The notes under the pieces were generated by a model. The model worked only from the letters and a program-made list of their open reading frames with translations, did no database searches and was not told the origin of the DNA. 29,882 bases of DNA from CAWBLP01 sp963789495 (GTDB lineage Bacteria > Pseudomonadota > Alphaproteobacteria > Acetobacterales > Acetobacteraceae). The stretch is taken from the NCBI GenBank assembly GCA_963789495.1, contig CAWBLP010000035.1, forward strand, positions 1-29,882. Direction: 5' to 3'. A program made the translations under genes and the position numbers. Positions 25,932 to 29,882 of the stretch are shown here, piece after piece; position 1 is the first letter of the stretch; each line of letters starts with the position of its first letter.

Positions 25932-27615
25932 ATGCCCGTCATGCCGGGAAAGACCGCGCTGCTCGAACTGCTCAAGCAGGAGGGCGTGCGGGTGATGTTC
26001 GGCAATCCCGGCACCACCGAACTGCCGCTGATGGATGCGTTCGCGGCCGAACAGGAACTGCGCTACGTGCTGGCGTTGCAGGAAGCGCCGGCAATGGGGA
26101 TGGCCGACGGCTATGCGCAGGCGTCGGGCGGGTTGGCGGTGGTGAACCTAGCATGTCGCGCCCGGCCTCGGCAACGCGATGGGCATGCTGTACGACGCGC
26201 AAAAGGCCGGCTCCCCGATCATCGTCACCGCCGGCCAGCACGAGCAGCGCTTCAACTTCACCGAGCCGCTGTTATGGGCGGACCTGCCGACCATTGCGCG
26301 TCCGTTCGTGAAATGGTCGGCCGAGGTGCGCCAGGTGTCCGACCTGCCGCGCGCCATCCATCGCGCCGCGAAAACCGCGCTGGCGCCGCCGACCGGCCCG
26401 GTCTTCCTGTCGTTGCCGGGCGACATCCTGCTGGACAGCGCCGATCTCGATCTGGGGGCACCGACCCGGGTGGCGCGTCGGCTGCGCGGCGATGCAAGCG
26501 CGATCGCGGCGGCGGCGCAGGCGCTGGCGCGGGCGTCAAGCCCGGTGATCATGGCCGGCGACTGCGTGCCGCAGAGCGATGCGCTGGCAGAGCTGGTGGC
26601 GCTGGCCGAGGCGCTGGGTGCGCCGGTGTATGACGAGACCATGGCCAGCCGGGCGATGTTCCCGTCGTCGCATCCGCTGTATCGCGGCTCGCTGCCGCGG
26701 CTGCCGGCCACGCTGCGCGGCATGCTGGGGCAGCACGACCTGCTGCTGTCGATCGGCGCCGACCTGTTCACCCTGTCGCTGCCGGGCGAGGTCGAAGCGC
26801 TGCCGGAGGGCATGCCGGTGGTGCATCTGGACACCGATCCGTGGGAGCTGGGCAAGAACTATCCGGCCGCAGGTGGCGATCCTGGGCGACCCCAAGGCGA
26901 CGCTGCCGGAACTGACCGCGGCGCTGCGACGCGCCTATACCGACAGCGGAGGCCGCACAGGCCGACGAGCCGGCTGGAGCATGTGAAGGCGGAGGGCGCG
27001 GCCAGCCTGCACAAGCTGCACGCAACTGGCGGAGCGCCTGGCAGATCGCCAGCCGATCCATCCGCTGGCGCTGATGCAGGCGATCGGCCGCCTGCTGCCG
27101 CCCGATGCGGTGGTGATCGACGAGACCGTGTCGTCCGGCGCCGGGCTGCGGCGGTTCCTGAAAAGCGACGATGCGCAGAGCTTCTTCGGGCTGCGCGGCG
27201 GCGGCATCGGCTGGGGCCTGCCGGCGGCGATCGGCGCCAAGCTGGCGCTGCCGGAGCGGCCGGTGGTCGCGCTGATCGGCGACGGGTCGGCGCTGTACAC
27301 CATCCAGGGCCTGTGGACCGCGGCGCATGAGAAACTGTCGATGGTGTTCGTCATCATCAACAACAGCTCGTACCGCATCCTGAAGCAGCGGACCAACGCG
27401 ATGAAGGCGCTGGCGGCACAGACCGATCGTTACGTCGGCATGGACCTCGACAATCCGCAGGTGGATTTCGTGCGCGGTGGCGCGCGGGTTCGGCCTGACC
27501 GCGCACCGGGCCACGCAAGCTGTCGGAGGTGATGGAGCTGCTGGAGCAGGGGCTGCGCGCGGACGGCCCGACGCTGATCGATGTGGAGGTGGACCGGTCC
27601 TGGAAGCCGGTGTGA
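25932..27615 (+). CDS. ThDP-dependent decarboxylase, benzoylformate decarboxylase-like (frame interrupted)
   Basis: The N terminus VMFGNPGTTELPLMDAF, the glutamate in YVLALQEAPAMGMADGYAQA and, after correction, NLHVAPGLGNAMG follow the benzoylformate decarboxylase layout. The active-site serine of that enzyme (GNPGS) is threonine here. The C-terminal cofactor motif is LIGDGSALYTIQGL...VIINNSSY. Seven one-base insertions (near 26149, 26871, 26950, 26972, 27023, 27481 and 27512) interrupt the frame. Correction yields 558 residues and joins the end VEVDRSWKPV. The ATG at 25932 has GGAGG at 25919-25923. The substrate is an aromatic or branched 2-keto acid by analogy only. It lies 92 bp upstream of dapA, which it does not obviously serve. 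Confidence 0.83.
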
Positions 27616-27707
27616 GCGGTGGCGCATGGCGCGGCCTTGCGAGACGACATCGGCGCGCCTAGCCTGCCGGCTTGCCTGCCCCCAGAAAATCCACCCAGGA
27701 GAGGACC

Positions 27708-28586
27708 ATGTTCAAGGGATCGCTCGTCGCTCTGATCACCCCGATGCGCGCAGACGGGTCGATCGACGAGAAGGCCTATGCCGAGTTCGTCGACTGGCAG
27801 ATCAAGGAAGGCACCCATGCGGTGGTGCCCGTCGGCACCACCGGGGAAAGCCCGACCTTGAGCCATGACGAGCACAAGCGGGTGGTGGAGATCGCGGTCG
27901 AGGTGGCCAAGGGCCGTGTGCCGGTGATCGCCGGTGCCGGGTCCAACAGCACGGAGGAAGCGATCGACCTGACCCGCCATGCCAAGGAGGCCGGCGCCAG
28001 TGCTGCGCTGATCGTCACGCCGTACTACAACAAGCCGACGCAGGAAGGCATGTACCTGCATTTCAAGGCGATCGCCGACGCGGTCGACCTGCCGATCATC
28101 ATCTACAACATCCCGCCGCGCAGCGTGGTCGACATGAAGGTCGAGACCATGGCGCGGCTGGCGAAGCACAAGAACATCATCGGTGTGAAGGATGCGACCG
28201 CCGACCTGGCGCGTCCGCTGCACCAGCGCCGGCAGTGCGGTGAGGATTTCTGCCAGTTGTCGGGCGAGGACGCGACCGCGCTGGCGTTCAACGCGTCGGG
28301 TGGTGTCGGCTGCATCAGCGTGACCGCCAATGTCGCGCCGCGGCTGTGCAGCGAGATGCAGACGGCCTGGATGCAAGGCCGGTTCGGCGAGGCGATGGCG
28401 ATCCAGAACCGCCTGCTGCCGCTGCACGACGCGCTGTTCACCGAGACCAGTCCCGCTCCGGTGAAGTTCGCTGCCTCGCTGCTGGGCAAGACCACCGATC
28501 AGTGCCGGCTGCCGCTGGCGCCGCTGATGGATGCGACGCGCGAGAAGGTGCGGGCCGCAATGACGGAGGTCGGGCTGCTGAACTAG
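27708..28586 (+). CDS. dapA: 4-hydroxy-tetrahydrodipicolinate synthase
   Basis: This enzyme condenses pyruvate with aspartate semialdehyde, the first committed step of lysine and diaminopimelate synthesis. The 292-residue protein keeps the E. coli residue numbers exactly: Thr44-Thr45 (VGTTGES), Tyr133 (IIYN), Arg138 (IPPRS) and the Schiff-base Lys161 (IIGVKDATAD). The ATG at 27708 is preceded by AGGAG at 27697-27701; an upstream in-frame start lacks one. The stretch RPLHQRRQCGEDF is slightly unusual but in frame. smpB follows 289 bp later, a frequent alphaproteobacterial neighbour. The gene is intact although the preceding gene is broken many times. Confidence 0.96.
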   Translation: MFKGSLVALITPMRADGSIDEKAYAEFVDWQIKEGTHAVVPVGTTGESPTLSHDEHKRVVEIAVEVAKGRVPVIAGAGSNSTEEAIDLTRHAKEAGASAALIVTPYYNKPTQEGMYLHFKAIADAVDLPIIIYNIPPRSVVDMKVETMARLAKHKNIIGVKDATADLARPLHQRRQCGEDFCQLSGEDATALAFNASGGVGCISVTANVAPRLCSEMQTAWMQGRFGEAMAIQNRLLPLHDALFTETSPAPVKFAASLLGKTTDQCRLPLAPLMDATREKVRAAMTEVGLLN

Positions 28587-28624
28587 GCGTCCGCCTGCCG
28601 TCTGCTGCTTGCCGCCGCCGCTTC

Positions 28625-28735
28625 CCGTCATGGCCGGGCTTGACCTGGCCATCTCACCGGACCGATCGGGTCGCGCGGCACCCGCTGCATGCTCTTTCTC
28701 GGGTAGATGGCCGGGTCGGGGCTCGGCCATGACGG
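28625..28735. repeat. Palindromic extragenic element between dapA and smpB
   Basis: Two imperfect inverted arms of 29-30 bases (28625-28653 and 28706-28735) share CCGTCATGGCCG and CCGGCCATC-type ends and flank a 52-base centre. The arm sequence resembles short intergenic repeats common in many alphaproteobacteria. That link is from memory of the motif, not a search. A folded transcript here could separate dapA from smpB expression. Confidence 0.7.
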
Positions 28736-28875
28736 CAAGCATTGACGGGCACCGGCGCCGCCCATGACCGGACGCGGATCCGGAGGTAACGCTCTCCGAA
28801 CGGACGGGCTTGAGTTCGAGGCCCGCAGATCCGAACTATGCCCGGGGCAACACGGACCACCCCCACTGGATCGAC

Positions 28876-29358
28876 ATGGCAGACGCGAAGAAGAAGGGCC
28901 TGATCTCGCACGGCATTGCGGCACAGAACCGCAAGGCGCGGTTCAACTACACCATCAAGGACACTGTTGAAGCCGGACTGGTGCTGCGCGGGCCGGAAGT
29001 GAAGTCGCTGCGCCACGGCAGAGCGACGCTGACCGAGGCCTGGGCCGGCGAGCGCGACGGCGAGATGTGGCTGTTCAACGCCTATATCCCGGAATATCAG
29101 GGCGGCGTGCTGTCGCGCTTCGAGCCGCGGGCGCCGCGCAAGCTGCTGCTCAAGAGCAAGCAGATCAGCAATCTGACCGGCATCATCACGCGCCAGGGTG
29201 CGACGCTGGTGCCGCTGCAGATCCACTTCAACGAGCGTGGCCGCGCGAAGGTCCTGCTGGGCATTGGCGAGGGGCGCAAGGCGCACGATAAACGCGCGGC
29301 CATCGCCGATCGCGATTGGCAACGCGACAAGGCGCGGCTGATGCGCGCGCGCGGCTGA
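28876..29358 (+). CDS. smpB: SsrA-binding protein SmpB
   Basis: SmpB binds tmRNA and brings it to stalled ribosomes for trans-translation. The 160-residue protein has ISHGIAAQNRKARFNYTI at the start of the OB-fold and EAGLVLRGPEVKSLRHGRA, a strong family signature. FNAYIPEY and LLLKSKQI follow, and the C-terminal basic tail (KAHDKRAAIADRDWQRDKAR) enters the mRNA channel. The ATG at 28876 is chosen by the usual MAD-type N terminus; its ribosome site is weak, and a TTG at 28810 is possible but adds an atypical extension. The stop is 3 bp from the second multi-hairpin repeat. The tmRNA gene itself was not seen here. Confidence 0.95.
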   Translation: MADAKKKGLISHGIAAQNRKARFNYTIKDTVEAGLVLRGPEVKSLRHGRATLTEAWAGERDGEMWLFNAYIPEYQGGVLSRFEPRAPRKLLLKSKQISNLTGIITRQGATLVPLQIHFNERGRAKVLLGIGEGRKAHDKRAAIADRDWQRDKARLMRARG

Positions 29359-29361
29359 CCT

Positions 29362-29597
29362 CGGGGCGTTGCCCCGAACCCCACCAGGGGGCTTTGCCCC
29401 CTGGGACCCCCAGCAAAGGCTCGCCTTTGCAATCAAAATTTGTTTGGGGTGGGGAGGGGGCGCGGCGTCCCGGACCACACGAGCATCACGGAACGGCCCT
29501 CTCCCCACCCCAAACATAGATGGTTCCAAGGGCTGTGCCCTTGGCGGGGATGCAAGGGGCAGCGCCCCTTGCTGGGGGTTCGGGGGCAACGCCCCCG
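29362..29597 (-). repeat. Composite seven-hairpin intergenic element, copy 2 (inverted)
   Basis: This is the same 236-bp element as at 17493-17728, with the hairpins in reverse order. Stems lie at 29363-29367/29371-29375, 29384-29392/29396-29404, 29413-29420/29423-29430, 29526-29533/29537-29544, 29554-29560/29564-29570 and 29582-29587/29591-29596. The central G-rich and C-rich arms are at 29442-29461 and 29496-29515. Several loops differ between the copies while the stems stay paired. It sits between smpB and a convergent small gene, 3 bp and 5 bp from their stops. Confidence 0.85.
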
Positions 29598-29602
29598 ACG
29601 GG

Positions 29603-29860
29603 CTAGCGTCCGGGCGGCGCCATGATCGCGCCGATGCCCAGCCGGAAGGTGAGCAGATCGCGCCGGGTGATCGCACGCCGTGCCGGTTCGGTCTCATCGG
29701 GCGGACCGTCGAGCCGGCGCAGCACCCGCATGGACGCGAGCTCCGGCAGCCAGGGATCGACCGGGTCGTCAAGCCGTAACCTGGCTTCCTCGACCAGGCA
29801 CATCGCATCGGCCAGTCGCTCCAGCCGCGGGATCGGAGAGAGGGCGTTGGATCGTGACAT
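29603..29860 (-). CDS. Hypothetical protein, 85 residues
   Basis: I do not recognise this family. The frame runs from ATG 29860 to TAG at 29603-29605 and encodes an Arg-, Leu-, Pro- and Asp-rich soluble protein without a signal peptide or membrane segment. Two short helical stretches are likely (RLERLADAMCLVEEARLRL and RRAITRRDLLTFRLG). It ends right against the multi-hairpin element, as valS nearly does against the other copy, which supports a real gene end there. The start could lie beyond 29860, outside the window. Confidence 0.5.
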   Translation of the reverse strand: MSRSNALSPIPRLERLADAMCLVEEARLRLDDPVDPWLPELASMRVLRRLDGPPDETEPARRAITRRDLLTFRLGIGAIMAPPGR

Positions 29861-29882
29861 GGTCCCGAGGCTCCGCGACGTG

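Overview
The window is GC-rich, densely coded bacterial DNA. A hopanoid gene (hpnK), the alphaproteobacterial order tolC-popZ-valS, the pair dapA-smpB, and several substrate-binding proteins with twin-arginine signals point to an alphaproteobacterium, most likely of the Acetobacteraceae type. The family assignment is inference from gene content. No rRNA, tRNA, CRISPR array or insertion sequence was recognised.

Layout. At 1-1054 lies the end of a GT61 glycosyltransferase. At 1331-6724 are a family-5 solute-binding protein, a lone molybdenum hydroxylase large subunit and a divergent flavin monooxygenase. At 6729-10327, on the minus strand, two tandem DHA2-type MFS exporters lead into hpnK. At 10414-17463 is a catabolic-looking group: a hotdog thioesterase, an oxaloacetate decarboxylase-like lyase, a nucleoside transporter, a ThDP enzyme, a second family-5 binding protein and a PhyH-type dioxygenase. 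At 17735-22657 is the minus-strand block tolC-popZ-valS. At 22823-25714 are two tandem LivK-type binding proteins. At 25932-29358 are a benzoylformate-decarboxylase-like ThDP enzyme, dapA and smpB. A small unrecognised minus-strand gene closes the window. The uptake proteins have no permease or ATPase genes beside them, so any ABC partners must be elsewhere.

Two observations stand out. First, a composite element of about 236 bp with seven hairpins occurs twice, at 17493-17728 and 29362-29597, in opposite orientation. Each copy fills the gap between convergent genes. The order of hairpins is reversed between the copies, yet the central loop reads in the same direction in both, as if the centre had flipped. 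Second, eight genes (hpnK, an MFS gene, nupC, valS, popZ, tolC, a LivK-type gene and a ThDP gene) are broken by small frameshifts. Hand reconstruction gives about 44 insertion sites and one deletion, clustered in patches. Removing them restores full-length proteins. Because valS is essential and carries about 19 of them, sequence error is far more likely than gene decay.

Coordinates of broken genes run from the inferred start to the inferred stop, across the frameshifts. Corrected lengths are inferences.
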